From assembly GCA_021229015.1 (NCBI GenBank), contig CM037794.1, positions 42,613,126-42,677,125 of the forward strand: a stretch of DNA of 64,000 nt, read 5' to 3'. The position numbers and the translations under genes were made by a program. This document shows positions 24,083 to 35,263 of the stretch, one piece after another. Source of the DNA: Solen grandis (taxonomy: Eukaryota; Mollusca; Bivalvia; Adapedonta; Solenidae). A model generated the notes under the pieces. The model saw nothing but the letters and a program-made list of their open reading frames with translations. It searched no databases and was not told the DNA's origin. The stretch's first letter is position 1; each line of letters opens with the position of its first letter.

Positions 24083-24940
24083 ATGGGCGAAACTTAAATC
24101 GGTTGACAGAGTAAACTGCAATCCTTTGGTCGGTTTGTTACATCCGAAAATGTGTACACTTCCAAACAACACCTACATAACAATCATACATGGTGCATTT
24201 AATATCAATTATTATTGTGATGTTTTATATTATTTCTATCCGCATGCTTATGGCTAGATCTACTATCAATTTCAATATAAGAGTTTAGAAAATATAATTT
24301 GTTTCAAACAATAATGTCTCATTCATTTTTATTATATATTATATTAATTGTATGTATAATGTTAGTTTATAGACATGAAAACACAAGGTTTTATATCTAT
24401 TCATTTTGAATGTACAGTATACCTGTCTGAACTTTGTGTAAATAATGGAAACTTGATTAAGTTTGATGTATGAGTGTATGAACATAAACTCGTTTATTGG
24501 CAACAGACACGACATTTATTTTACTTTATTTTAGATGCAGTTTAACTGCGTTCGAATACACAGTGTATATCTGATACCTTATTTTTCTTGTATATTTTCA
24601 TTTAAGTTCTTTTGTATTCTTTCTTTTGATATTACACTGAGGCAAAGACCTATTCATCAGAGCTATGAAACTGTCCGAAATAACGTTTTGAACGGGATCT
24701 GAACGAGATCTTCCTGAGACGCTTAACAACTTGCAGATGCTTAACAGACAGACGTTTTGCAGTATAACTCATGAAAGAGATCTGAGATCTAATGAGGAAC
24801 ATATATATTTACTTTAATCGACAATACATTGAAGAGAAGACTCGGTATATTTATAATTGATGAGAGCAATTTTGCACATCTCACGTTATCCCGCGGTCAC
24901 ATGATCGTACACGTTACTTCACAAGAGCTTCTCTTGACTT
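24083..24940. other. Unassigned AT-rich sequence
   Basis: No coding segment, SINE or tandem structure was recognised between the MITE-like element and the TATA box. Confidence 0.4.
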
Positions 24941-24948
24941 ACTCTTTA

Positions 24949-24958
24949 CCTATATAAA
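24949..24958 (+). promoter_or_regulatory. TATA-box-like core promoter
   Basis: The sequence ctatataaaagc is a strong TATA match. It lies about 385 bases upstream of the ATG of the broken B-box exon at 25336. A T-rich tract and an AG acceptor (gaacag, ending 25329) lie just before that ATG, which would suit an intron in the 5' UTR. The promoter assignment is inference. Confidence 0.35.
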
Positions 24959-25335
24959 AGCTGCGGATCTCTGTTAGGTTATTGGGTCTTTGATTGTGAG
25001 CATCATTTTAGATACTGCCCTGATGAAATATGCGAACGTGTATTTCTTTCATGAAAATGTTAAACTAAAACGTACTGAAACTTAAAGTTTCAAATTTAAT
25101 GGCCGTAATGATTGCTTTATAAATTGAACCTATGTCATAGGTTATACGTGTGCAGTAATTACTATATAAAAATCTCATTCTTTTTTCTTGCACATACGCC
25201 TCGGTCTCATTATATTATACAAAGAAAATTGTGTAGAAACATTTTCTAAGTAGTCAGAGTATTCTCATTTGATCTATTGTATGCATGCATTGTGCTTATT
25301 TGCTTAATATTTCGACTTTGCTGAACAGGAATAAA

Positions 25336-25450
25336 ATGGCGACAGCAGATGTCTCTAATGAGGCTTTGTTGGAGGAGTCGTTTTCATACCAATGTTTGGT
25401 GTGACCAACATGATGTTGTGGGCTGCGTTAGCTGTGCTTTTCGAACACAG
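25336..25450 (+). pseudogene. Truncated B-box/TRIM-like exon, frameshifted
   Basis: ATG at 25336 opens MATADVSNEALLEESFSYQC and stops at TGA 25402-25404. In the next frame the same stretch gives VWCDQHDVVGCVSCAFRTQ, the C-x2-H-x5-C-x2-C spacing of a B-box zinc finger, up to a possible donor cag|gtatat at 25450. Bivalve genomes carry large families of B-box proteins that start with a short acidic leader ending in FxYxC, followed by two B-boxes. Here the first B-box and linker are missing and the frame is shifted, so it is probably a pseudogene or a deleted gene end. Product and family are inferred from motif spacing. Confidence 0.42.
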
Positions 25451-25507
25451 GTATATTTATATAGAAAATGTGGCAATACCTGTGTAAATTCGCTCAAATC
25501 ACGGCTG

Positions 25508-25578
25508 CGCCACAAAGCAATCGGAACACCTCGATGATAGAGACGGAATGACCCGAGGTGTTTTGATTGCGCCACAAA
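25508..25578. repeat. Hairpin bounded by GCGCCACAAA direct repeats
   Basis: GCAATCGGAACACCTCG is inverted as CGAGGTGTTTTGATTGC across a ~20-base loop, with 2 mismatches in 17. The 10-base sequence GCGCCACAAA stands immediately before the left arm and again at the end of the right arm. It lies about 60 bases after the B-box remnant. Confidence 0.6.
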
Positions 25579-27140
25579 TATCTCCTGCGTTGGAGATGGC
25601 ATTGAAATGGTTAAGTAACGTATATAAAATGATTTTATGATTTTTAGGTGTCATTTTATTTAGCCATTTTTGTGCATGAAATTTAGAGAGAATATACTTA
25701 TCTGCAAATTAAACTTACACGACAGCATTTGTGAAAGTGGAAGAAGGATGGTAATAACGGGCCCAAAAAGGTATTTAATACCAGGTGTCAGTGCGGTATA
25801 TGGAGAATTGCGACTCTTTCTTCATGGGTAAATTTGATGGCTTTCTTTAAACACGAAAGTTCGAGACACAGTCTATTATTTGGTAAAAATTTCACGATAA
25901 ACGATTTCAATTTGCAAATACAATTTAATCTTTCTATTAAGACATGAAAAACTAAACACTTTCGAGTTGAGCAAAGAAATCATAAAAAGCAGAAAGTGTG
26001 TGAATTTGTGTAAAAGGAATAAATCTATGTCGCTCTTTGTGTAATATCAGTTGGTAGAACGGCAAGGTATTAAGTCATCCGCCCAATTAGCCTACCTATT
26101 TAACTTAATTAAATGTTCCTTTAAGCAGGATTGTACTGCATTTAAAAATATTAGTCGGCTAATCTATAGCTTTACAATTTGCCTGCCTGTTAATTGTGTA
26201 TTTTAAAATTACTTATTACATATTTTAAATGTAACATTTTTATAAATAGAATAACTGGTATTTCGAAAGATTTGCAGTTAGATTGTTTTTGCTTTGTTTT
26301 TACATACGTGATTTTCTTTTCTTTTAAAAGCTATAACTTGTTATTTGAGAATTTTAGTTTTGAATGAGTAAACAATTAAATTGTTTAGCTGATATTTCTT
26401 AAGGGATTGATGAATCAGCTTAGTTCAAAACATCGGTCATTTATAGAGCATATTTTGCTTGCACGAGTTTTCTTTACGACTAAGACTGGTAGAAGGACAA
26501 AAACCATTACCAGTGTTACATCCAGAGCTTTCGAGAGCTGCGCAAAAGAAAATTTGCGAATATGCATCAAAATATCTACATGCCGGTCGGTTTTCTGTGG
26601 GCCCGCTGTGATACACTGTATCACACACAATTCTTCTTGTTCTTATATACATGCATTTGCTCAATCTGCAATGGAAGTTTTAAAATTATAATATAATGTG
26701 TCGACAATGGTAAAAGCACATTTAGTCGTATCTAGACATGCTCATGTTATTAAGCTTTTGTAATATTCATTTACTGCTTTTACTACATGGGTCTATTTGC
26801 GCGGAAGCACCATTCGTAGTTTTTGTGGGTGAATCCTACGGTCTAGTTTAGAGAATAGTACAAGCCAGTGACGTCACAGTCTATATTTATAGGTGAATCA
26901 TATAGACCATTTCACTAGGGATTCGGTATAATTCGCTTATTTAAACTGACTAATCAGTGACTTGGGAAATCTCAAACATTGTTTATTTCCCAATGAACAA
27001 TGTGTGGAATTATACAACAGTTGGTAGATTAGGTGTTTGGGGATTGCTCGTTGATTTATGTAAGTTTACGTCTCATTTCTGAGTGAAATGGTCTGTGTGG
27101 TTAAACAAGTATTTTATAGTACATAGTTTCTGCATTACAT
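25579..27140. other. Unassigned sequence
   Basis: AT-rich, without a convincing exon. Overlapping short open frames on both strands at 26407-26691 have no domain. No tandem structure was seen. Confidence 0.4.
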
Positions 27141-27146
27141 ATTCAG

Positions 27147-27225
27147 TCCGGATAGCATAGTGGTTAACACACTTGCTTTTCAATTATGAACTCGTGTCTG
27201 AACCTAGGTCTGTCCGACGCTGGAT
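27147..27225 (+). repeat. tRNA-like SINE head
   Basis: The stretch tccggatagcatagtggttaacac resembles an A box. A degraded B box (gtctgaacctaggtc) lies about 35 bases further on. It abuts the palindromic head of the tandem repeat at 27231. It does not fold into a full cloverleaf with paired acceptor ends. Confidence 0.45.
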
Positions 27226-27230
27226 AAAAA

Positions 27231-28179
27231 CAAGAGGGCCATGATGGCCCTGTGTCGCTCACCTGAGGAAGATGGCAGTGTTAGGCATAATAACAAAAAA
27301 ATCTGGCATCTAAAGTGTTTTTCTAACATTTGAATAAGTGACCTACAATTTGCACTCAACTGGGAATTCATGCAGTCATCATTCATATCAAGTTTAATGA
27401 AGACTGGTACAAAAATGTAGGTCTTTAGAGTGTTCACAAGATTTTTTTTAAAATTTGCCCTGGTGACCTACTTTTTGACCCTGTGTTGCCCAGTTTTGAA
27501 TTAATCCGAGATTTGATGTAAACAAATATTCTGACCAAGATACATTAAAGTTAGTCCAAAACTGTGGTCTCTAAAGTGTTCACAAGGTTTTTTTAAGATT
27601 TGGCCTGGTGGCCTAGTTTTTCACCCTAAGCGACACATTTTCAAACTCATCCAAGATATCATGTAGACGAACATCCTGACCAAATTTCTTGAAGACTGGG
27701 CCAAAACTGTTGCCTCTAGAGTGTTAACAAGGTTTTTCTAATATTTGACCTAGTGACCTCGTTTTTGATCCAACATAACCCAATTTCAAACTCATCCGAC
27801 ATAGCATAAAGACAAACATCCCTGCAAAGTTTCATGAAGTTTGAGCCACAAATGTGGCCTCAAGAATGTTCATCAGATTTTTCTAAGATTTGACATGGTG
27901 ACCTAGTTTTTGACCCCATGTAACTAATTTTTGAACTCATCCAATATATCATTTAGCCAAACATTCTGACCAAATCTAATGAAGATTGGGCTAAAACTGT
28001 GGCCTGTAGGGTGTTCACAAGGCTTTTCTAAGATTTGACCTGGTGACCTAGTTTTCGACCCCACATGACCTGTTTTCGAACCCATCCAAGATATCATGTA
28101 GACAAACACCCTGACCAACTTTCATGAAGATTGGGCTAAAACTGTGGCATAGAGTGTTCACAATGTTTTTACTAAGATT
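27231..28179 (+). repeat. Palindromic head plus ~145-bp tandem array (6 units), cut by the gap
   Basis: The head AGGGCCATGATGGCCCT (from 27234) is palindromic and runs into tgtcgctcacctga. About six diverged units follow, marked by the recurring gtgttcacaag near 27430, 27577, 27720, 27867, 28011 and 28154, giving periods of 143-147 bases. Each unit has the order tctaagatttgacctggtga, cctagtttttgacc, actcatccaagatatcatgt, cctgaccaa and gggctaaaactgtggcc. The array runs into the 100-N gap, so the copy number is a minimum. A related head is at 47093. Read in codons the units give no sustained frame. Confidence 0.85.
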
Positions 28180-28279
28180 NNNNNNNNNNNNNNNNNNNNN
28201 NNNNNNNNNNNNNNNNNNNNNNNNNNNNNNNNNNNNNNNNNNNNNNNNNNNNNNNNNNNNNNNNNNNNNNNNNNNNNNN
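28180..28279. other. Assembly gap (100 N)
   Basis: Exactly 100 N inside or at the end of the 145-bp tandem array, a typical place for assembly to break. Confidence 0.98.
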
Positions 28280-28899
28280 CACTGTCGTCAAGCACTTTAT
28301 AGTCATCATTTGGCAAAACTGGTATATACCCATTCTACCCCAATGTTGTAGACCCTTTAAAATTCAAATCATCTGAGGCCCTTTAGCAGGTGACATATCA
28401 GGAGTCTGAAGACTGGAGAATCATGCAGTGCCATCATCAAAATCTCAGTTTTTCACGACCAAAACAGGAAATATAACAGTCAAGAAACAAGCTATAACGA
28501 AGCGACGGTACCTCAGCACTGTTGTCAGAGACAAGGCCATCACTGAAGAGACAACAATAGATCACATTAAGAAACACGTGAATGCCAACACTAAGACGTC
28601 CAAGATAAGAAAGAGGAATTCTGAGCCCCTGCATGAAAACTTCAGGAACCGATAAACCTACATCAATAACAACTGTTGTTGATATTGATGAGTCACTGGA
28701 TGATTCAGACACTGAAGTGTGCTGCATGTGTAATTTGTTCACCCCACTTAAACTACACCACAGTATTTCTCTAACATTTGTCAAGTGGGTACAGAGCACA
28801 AAGTGAGTACACTGGGTTCACCTAATTTATTGTATCAACATTTGGGTAGTCAGAAGAGGTGATGTGTTCTTGTGCAACCACTGCACAGTGGAAGCGTAA
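28280..28899 (+). pseudogene. pogo/Tigger-type transposase, C-terminal remnant (copy A)
   Basis: After the gap, FGKTGIYPFYPNVVDPLKF matches the end of a DDE_1 transposase catalytic region, where G-I-x-P-hydrophobic-N/D is usual. A Lys/Thr-rich linker follows (KRRYLSTVVRDKAITEE, 28500-28550). The C-terminal Cys/His segment is HWVHLIYC..FLCNHCTVEA, ending at TAA 28897-28899. It corresponds to the same regions in copy B (30300-30919). Frameshifts and a TGA replacing part of the zinc-binding segment show it is dead. The catalytic core lies in or before the gap. Confidence 0.65.
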
Positions 28900-29016
28900 A
28901 TGAAATGAAATTTAAACAACAGTAAAACTAGTTTATAGTTTGCTAAATGTGCATAGCAGATAAACTTGAAAATCATAAAATAAAACTAAAATGAAAATTA
29001 TTTCAAAACTTATTTT

Positions 29017-29519
29017 GTGTTAATTACTTGTAGGTCATGGTTGCTGTTATTGGTGGACAACGTAAGTACAATATTATGCACTAGTACATGTTCCAGAGGA
29101 GTGCTTATGAATCGTCGAGTCATATGTTTTCACGCACATACGTTTTCGTGCAGTATCGTAATTTCCGGAATTCCTATTTACACACCTTTTGATTACGTCA
29201 TTGACACCGGTTATTTGTCCGTCAGGAACGCTACTGTCAACTCATTCTCAAAAATGTGGAAAGTTCAAGTCAAAGGTAATATATCACAATAAAACTTTTG
29301 TAAGTATAAAAACCATTAATTTTTAATGACTTTTTACTTCAATATTTAATCCTTACTTTAAAATTGCGATTGTTTACTTTTCCGTACGTATTCAGGTTCG
29401 ACCATTTCCCGCAATTTGTCAAATATGTCATGTGACAGGCATGTGATCTAATAAGGCATACATAAACATAAACAAACCTTATAAAAATAGGCCATTCCTT
29501 ATATTTTTTACGCCTTTAA
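29017..29519. other. Spacer between transposase copies
   Basis: An open frame at 29017-29292 has no recognisable domain. A gtaagt donor-like site at 29060 is preceded by a tttgtag-like acceptor, but the implied exon is under 30 bases. Nothing else is supported. Confidence 0.35.
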
Positions 29520-30919
29520 TGCCAGATTCACAGAGGAAGCCACAGAAGCTATTCCCCCACTGCCCTGAGTGCTGCCTATCAGATGCTTAAAGAAGAGAAA
29601 GCTTCGATCAGGGGAACAGCCAGGATCCAGAGGCCACTCTTAGAAACCGGTTAAGTGGACATGTTGACCCAGTGACGATCAAACTCTGGGCCAGCGCATT
29701 TTCAATGTCGATGAAAAGGGTTTGTCAACCTATCATAAACCCCTTAATGTCGTTGCAGCAAACGGCTAAAAGCCTCCCTCTGTTACATCGGGAACAAGGG
29801 TAAATGCTACTGTGATAGGGTGTGGCAGTGCACAAGGTCAACAGATTCCAGCTTTCTTTGTTTTTCCTGGAGAACGGATGAGGCAGGAACTTCTCCAAGA
29901 TAAGGTGACAGGGGCTGATGGTACTGTCACCAAGTCTGGATGGTCAGATTATGAGGTTTATAGGCAGTATATAGAGGCTCATTTTCTGAAAAACCTCCCA
30001 GAGAGAACACACGATTCACCAGTACTTCTTTATATGATGGCCATAGATCTCACATTTCTTTGAGCTTGATTGATTGGGCCAAAAGAGATAATATCATTCT
30101 GTTCATTTTGCCCGCTCATACCAGTCATGTGTTACAGCCAATGGATGTTGGTTGTTTCGGGCCATTTGAGTGTATATATAATGCAATGTCTCACAAGTTT
30201 ATGAGGACACACTATGGTGCTTCAATTTCTAAGTACAATGTGTGTTCTATTTCATGTCAAGCATATGTTCTTGCTTTGTCAACACAAAATATATAGCCCT
30301 CTTTCAAGAAAGCTGGCATCTATCCTTCAATCCTTCGATTATTGATTCTAGTCAGTTCTTGCCTGCCACTGTCCTGGAAGAAGAAAATGAAAAATCTGAA
30401 ACTAATCCCCCAGCAAACCAAACTGAAAATTCTTTCTTTCAAATCAAGGAACTTGACATTAGAAAGAAAAAGACCCAGCCAAAAAAAAAAGCGATATCTA
30501 AGTCATATTGTTAGTGGTACTGCAATTACTGAGGAAAAAATCATAAAAAAATAAAGAACATGAAACTCTTGTCAGTAAAAAAAACGAAACAAAATGTCCC
30601 TGTAGGTAAAGATAACAAACAAAAAAAAAAATGCTAAAGGAAGTTGCTTTTTCTGTTCCTGGTCCTTCTGGTATCAACATTCCCCTGTTGACTGATGATG
30701 TCGATGATTCTTTTGGAAGCTCTTCAAGTGAGGACGATGAAAATGTTGTGCCTGCAACAGATTCACACCGGTTGAATTAAAAAATCTGTATCACTAGTGT
30801 TTGCAACATGGGCACAATATGATCAATATGACCACTGGGTCCATTTGATTTATTGTTGCAAAACAAGGGTCATTAGAAAGAATGACAAATTTCTATGCCC
30901 ACATTGTGCAGAAGAATAA
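29520..30919 (+). pseudogene. pogo/Tigger-type DDE_1 transposase, nearly full length but broken (copy B)
   Basis: It starts MPDSQRKPQKLF at 29520. A psq-type helix-turn-helix (ALSAAYQMLKEEKASIRGTA) follows in a shifted frame, then RLSGHVDPVT. Catalytic residues of the DDE core are visible: FNVDEKGLS (D codon 29710), DGHRSHISL (D codon 30036) and LQPMDVGCFGPFE (D codon 30144). The last two are 36 codons apart, as in D35D-type pogo relatives. A basic linker and a C-terminal Cys/His segment (HWVHLIYCC..FLCPHCAEE) end at TAA 30917-30919. At least three frameshifts break it: near 29575, within 29660-29780, and just before DGH at 30031-30036. It lies about 0.6 kb after copy A in the same orientation. 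Confidence 0.8.
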
Positions 30920-31858
30920 ACCTATTGAAAGGATGCATTAATTATTTATTTTGCCAAAAATCAACTGGAAAATTCACAGATATTTTTGAAAAAATAACCT
31001 GTATATTTCAGACTTTAATCAGCATATGAGCATTTATTGAAGTGAAATTACATGGCTTTAATATATCAACCATTTATCATTACTGATAAATGACGTAATT
31101 AACCAGGGAAGCCCTGTGCATGACCACGTGTGCATTCGCTGAACTGATTGTAGTGTATAAAAACACTTTCGTGATCATTATCATGCACATAAACAAATAC
31201 AGAGTAATTAAATTGTTGAAAAACGATAAAATATTAAAGGAAATACGACTGTCAACGCATATATGTACAGAAAATAACACCTACAGCTCGCTGCATGTCC
31301 AGAAAATTGTGGTATAATATAGATCTAGTCTGACGTTATGCGCGAAAACATATGACGTCATACACAACTTACCTAAGGTTGGGATATCCCCTAAAAAGTA
31401 TGCTGGTTCGTGAAAACCCCCCCCCCCAAAAAAAACAACCTACAGCAATGATTTTTCATTGAAAGAGAGAACATGCATCAATGAACATGCAAGGTAAGTA
31501 AACAGTTATTTCGAATTCATTTTATTGTACCGCGGCGAGCTAAATACTTATGTGCGTGAAAAAACAAAACAAAAAAAACAACAAAAAAACACACACACAC
31601 ACCTCGGGGATAGCTGTAATAAGGCAGCCAATCAAAGGCGTCGAATCAGGTCCCTGCCATCAAACAAACATGGCTGCTATTACGTAGAGTGTAATTATAG
31701 ATAATATGCTAAAAGTTAAAAACGAACGGGGATTTTGGTTGAATCTTATATTCTATATCACGATTAAGGATAATTTAAGACAGACATCTTGTTAATTTAT
31801 CGATTTAACAATAGATTAGAGACCGTAGGTTAAACATATCTAATGGACGTCGAAACTG
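30920..31858. other. Unassigned sequence with short A- and CA-rich runs
   Basis: Holds a C/A run near 31420, an A/CA-rich tract near 31560-31600, and an imperfect inverted pair (GTAATAAGGCAGCC at about 31612, GGCTGCTATTACG at about 31672). No coding segment was recognised. Confidence 0.4.
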
Positions 31859-32020
31859 GGCCCCGTTTTATTAAACATCGTACGCTAAGATATTGTCGTA
31901 TATTTGTTGACCTACGATAAAATATCTCTTATCTTAAGACCGTTTTATTAACAATGTCGTATGCTAAGATATTAAACTTACGATAATTTTACACGTACGA
32001 CAAAAAAATTGTCATAACTC
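31859..32020. mobile_element. Harbinger-like terminal sequence with internal duplication
   Basis: The segment begins gggccccgttttattaaac. It contains two tandem versions of ccgttttatta-a-ca-tcgtacgctaagatatt (31863 and 31941) and inverted TACGA/TCGTA motifs. GGGCCCCGTTT-type ends and TACGAC-rich subterminal repeats are typical of PIF/Harbinger elements. The SANT gene 100 bases downstream fits this. No matching right end (inverse of the gggccccg end) was found before 36000. Confidence 0.4.
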
Positions 32021-32100
32021 TTCACTATTGAAGGACGAAATGTAGTATCGCGCGACGTGACGTCATTTTCGCGCGCGATTGTCACCAGACGTCAAAATAT

Positions 32101-34448
32101 GTCTGTCACTCACACCAAAGCGTAAAGGAAAATGGACGGCGAAAGAGACGGATGTTTTGGTGGAAATATGTACGTCTTCAATAAACATCATTAGTGGAAA
32201 ATTATCTAATCATCTGACTGCATCTGACAAAGCCCTAATTTGGGAGAAATGTACGGAAAGGTTCGTCATTTCATCGCATTTTAACCATATACAGTACGAT
32301 TTGAAGTATCGTTCAATCACCCTCTCGAACCCCACCTCCTCTCGAATCCCACGAAACAAATTTTTTTTACAAGGCAATAAACTAGTTTAACATCGTTTGG
32401 CAAAGAAATATAATGATTTTATACATTGTTTTATCATTTATTTAATTTGTACCATTTTGCGTTAATACCATTACTACAATAATTCCAATGAAAATTATCC
32501 TGTGTAAAATGTTAAGGGGTTCGATAAATGATAAGTCCACCATAAATTACACCATTCTAGGATTCATCCGTGATCTGCTTGTGATTTTGTCAAATTTAAC
32601 GCTGTGTTGGAAAAGGTTCTACTTAAAGATCGTCATACTATCACTATGGAAACCAAGGAATATTTCAACAGGTCGTTATATTTGAATATATTATCCCGTA
32701 TACTGCGTGATCATCTTTCCTATTCCTCAGGGTGAACAGTGTCGAAGGCTTTGGGCGGACAAAAGAAGAGGTCAAGAAGAAATGGACAGACATGAAAGTA
32801 CATACATACTTAAAAACTGTTTCCACTAAACCGACCCTAGTAACCTTTTTTGTCGTAGCATTCGGACAAATACGGTTGCAAAACACTTATTTTATCATTT
32901 GCTCTAAAAAGAAATAAGGAAAAAATGAAAAAAAAAAAAAAAAAAAAAAATGGTAGCCGACCTATCAACCCTATTTTTTTTTTCAGAGATGTAAGTGGAA
33001 ACATTTTTTTTATCATGTTTTTTTGCAATATTTCATTGAATAAAACTGCAAATTTTGGACATTACTATACAATAAGTATCCAAGTGTTTTAATGCGTTTT
33101 TTTATTGTTGGAATTAACATAATTTTATACAAAAAATGACTTCCATCTTCTTTAACAAATAACGATAAAGTCAGCAAAAATGTGCAAACCTAAGTATCGA
33201 TGTATCTATTTTAAAATTGGCATTAAATGACTATAACAACGTACTTTCGATCTATTTAAAGTCTAGCAGTAAAAAGAAGGCTATAGCCCTTGGGAGGGAA
33301 AGAGGAGTGAAGACTGGAGGAGGCCGTCCGCTCTCTCAGGTACGGATATTCACACACTTTAGGAAAGACCATCCTAGCAAACTTTGTGCAAATGTCTACT
33401 GTTGTGGCAATCTGCATGCTTTACCTTCATGATGATTTAACAATCAAGTTATAGTCCCCCAGTAAAAAATGCTAACAATTAATATTCATAAGCACCTTAT
33501 ACCAGGGAATACATCACGTTCTTCCAAAACAAAGCTCCATTCCATTTGTTTTGGTTAATTTATGAAGTTTCTTCCACTTGGACTTTCATTTAATCCTTTA
33601 TTTTTGTCAAGAAAATTATTACTTGTTCATTGTTAAGTACCTTGAATAAAATCACCGTTTATCCTATCTCCATTTATGTTTTCTCATTTTAAATCCACCC
33701 TCCTGACAGGAATCAATTATTTTGTCACTTAAAGCTACAGGAGTCATGTGACCACTATTACATCATATTATATACGTCATATATGATGACGTACAAGTAT
33801 GACGTATAATTTCTTTCTCAGCTTGTTGTTTTGTTAAAGTTTAATGTTTATTAACCCACTTAATGTATGGAATTATGTTTTGACGACATTTTTCCCCGCC
33901 CATAAACGTTTCCCGACTTTGATGAACTAACCAATCAAATCTGACTCTATGTTGCTCATGCAAATTGAATTTCAGATGTGCCCCATGTCTAAAAATAGGT
34001 ATGATGCAAGCGCTTTGCCATCGCCTGTTAACAGAGACGACAAAAAGAACCAAAAAAAAAAAAAAAAAGATTTCTTAGGGGATATTGAATTATCAAATAT
34101 GCTGATGAGTTCGATGAAAAAAGCATATGAAACGAGGAAGTAATTATTGGTCTCCCATTTTTTGTTCAACCGGATAACATCCCGTTCATGTGGCACGCTT
34201 GTTTATTTTCATTCAATATTTTAAATGCTGATGGGCTCGATGAAAAAAAAAAAAAAAAAGGTTCACGTGACATAATTTTGATATCAAACCAATGCAATTA
34301 ATTATCTTCTATATTCTGGCTATCAATTATTTCAGTCAATGATATTATAAAATTTTTTTAAAAACTAGAAATGCATTTTCATTTTCTTATTTCCAGAACA
34401 ATGCTTGAAAATGAACGTAGTATTGCAAATTCGATTTTGCGAAAATAA
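32101..34448 (+). CDS. Myb/SANT-like DNA-binding protein (NAIF1/Harbinger-associated), 5 exons
   Basis: A nuclear DNA-binding protein of the trihelix/SANT type is predicted. Exons: to 32260, 32731-32797, 33262-33339, 33976-34139 and 34397-34448 (TAA 34446-34448), with gt/ag borders and matching phases (2, 0, 0, 2). The domain reads KGKWTAKETDVLVEICTSS, KLSNHLTASDKALIWEKC, then VNSVEGFGRTKEEVKKKWTD, then a basic GRERGVKTGGG tail. These are the three helices and TGGG signature of NAIF1 and of Myb-like proteins encoded by Harbinger transposons. Exon 4 is Lys-rich; exon 5 ends MLENERSIANSILRK. The best ATG (32101, MSVTHTK) is one base out of frame with KRKGKW; a single-base error near 32125 or an upstream exon would solve it. 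Whether it is a host gene or part of a Harbinger element is undecided. Confidence 0.66.
34044..34061. repeat. Poly-A run inside SANT-gene exon 4
   Basis: A run of A codes for a Lys stretch (KKKKK) in exon 4. Its exact length sets the reading frame of the last 30 residues, so it is a weak point of the gene model. Confidence 0.8.
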
Positions 34449-34784
34449 GGTATTGGCATATGAAAATTAATAGGTGTGATATACCTCAGATATTCGATGA
34501 ATTAATTTCTGCATTTTTCAGACAGAAGATAAATATATATATATTCATTTGAAGTAATTTACCATTTTTTTAAATGTATTTATTCCAAGGTAAGGAGCTC
34601 GAAGATATATCTCATATATATATGATTTCTGTTATCATCAGACAAAACAAGACAGAATACATTCATTATATCAAATGATATTATCTCGGTATTCAACAAT
34701 TCTATTACAGAGAGATTTCCATCAGGGCTAAGATTTCCAACATGTTGTATATGCGTAATATTACAGGTATATATGGTAAAGACC

Positions 34785-34860
34785 GTTCCCAGCCACCGAG
34801 TTTTTAAAGCGTCCATCCTGGAACCGGGAGGTCTTGGGTCAATCCCGGCCACGAAAATAG
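34785..34860 (+). repeat. tRNA-like SINE head
   Basis: The segment cagccaccgagtttttaaagcg is a decayed A box. A B-box region ggtcttgggtcaatcccgg follows. It immediately precedes the left end of the segmental duplication at 34862. Confidence 0.5.
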
Positions 34861-35263
34861 ATCAATATAATTTGATATAATGTACAGCAGAAACAGACGA
34901 TCACACATGTATTGCCATTCATGCAAAGTGACTTTGTAGTGCACACATAGACAGTGCAATATCATTATTTAAGATACCTATGATACATTTCTGTAAATTT
35001 CCATGCAAATCTTGGCAGTGGTATAGTTTCGCTATGCGCATCCATTTCATTTATTAATAAATATTCCTACGCCGAGGAAATGACGCGGCTTAATCATTGC
35101 CTGTTCAAATCACCAATTTCCTAATATGAATCACATATGTCAACATAATAAATTTGTAAATGCTTTCAAGAAAATAACTCGCAAAGAAACTATTTTTAGG
35201 TTAAACATTATTTTTATTTTAGGAAACTTGTATATTTTTATGACATGTTTACCTTTCAGCTTA

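Noticed and set aside
26049..26100. tRNA-like A box (cagttggtagaacgg)
   Set aside because: No B box at the right distance and no SINE body follow.
27231..28179. CRISPR-like spacing of repeats
   Set aside because: The whole ~145-bp unit is repeated with gradual divergence. There are no unique spacers, and the genome is eukaryotic.
28437..28799. 120-residue minus-strand frame
   Set aside because: It is a shadow of the transposase remnant on the + strand, which has recognisable motifs.
29017..29292. Possible small exon with gtaagt donor at 29060
   Set aside because: The implied exon is under 30 bases, and no neighbouring exon or protein motif supports it.
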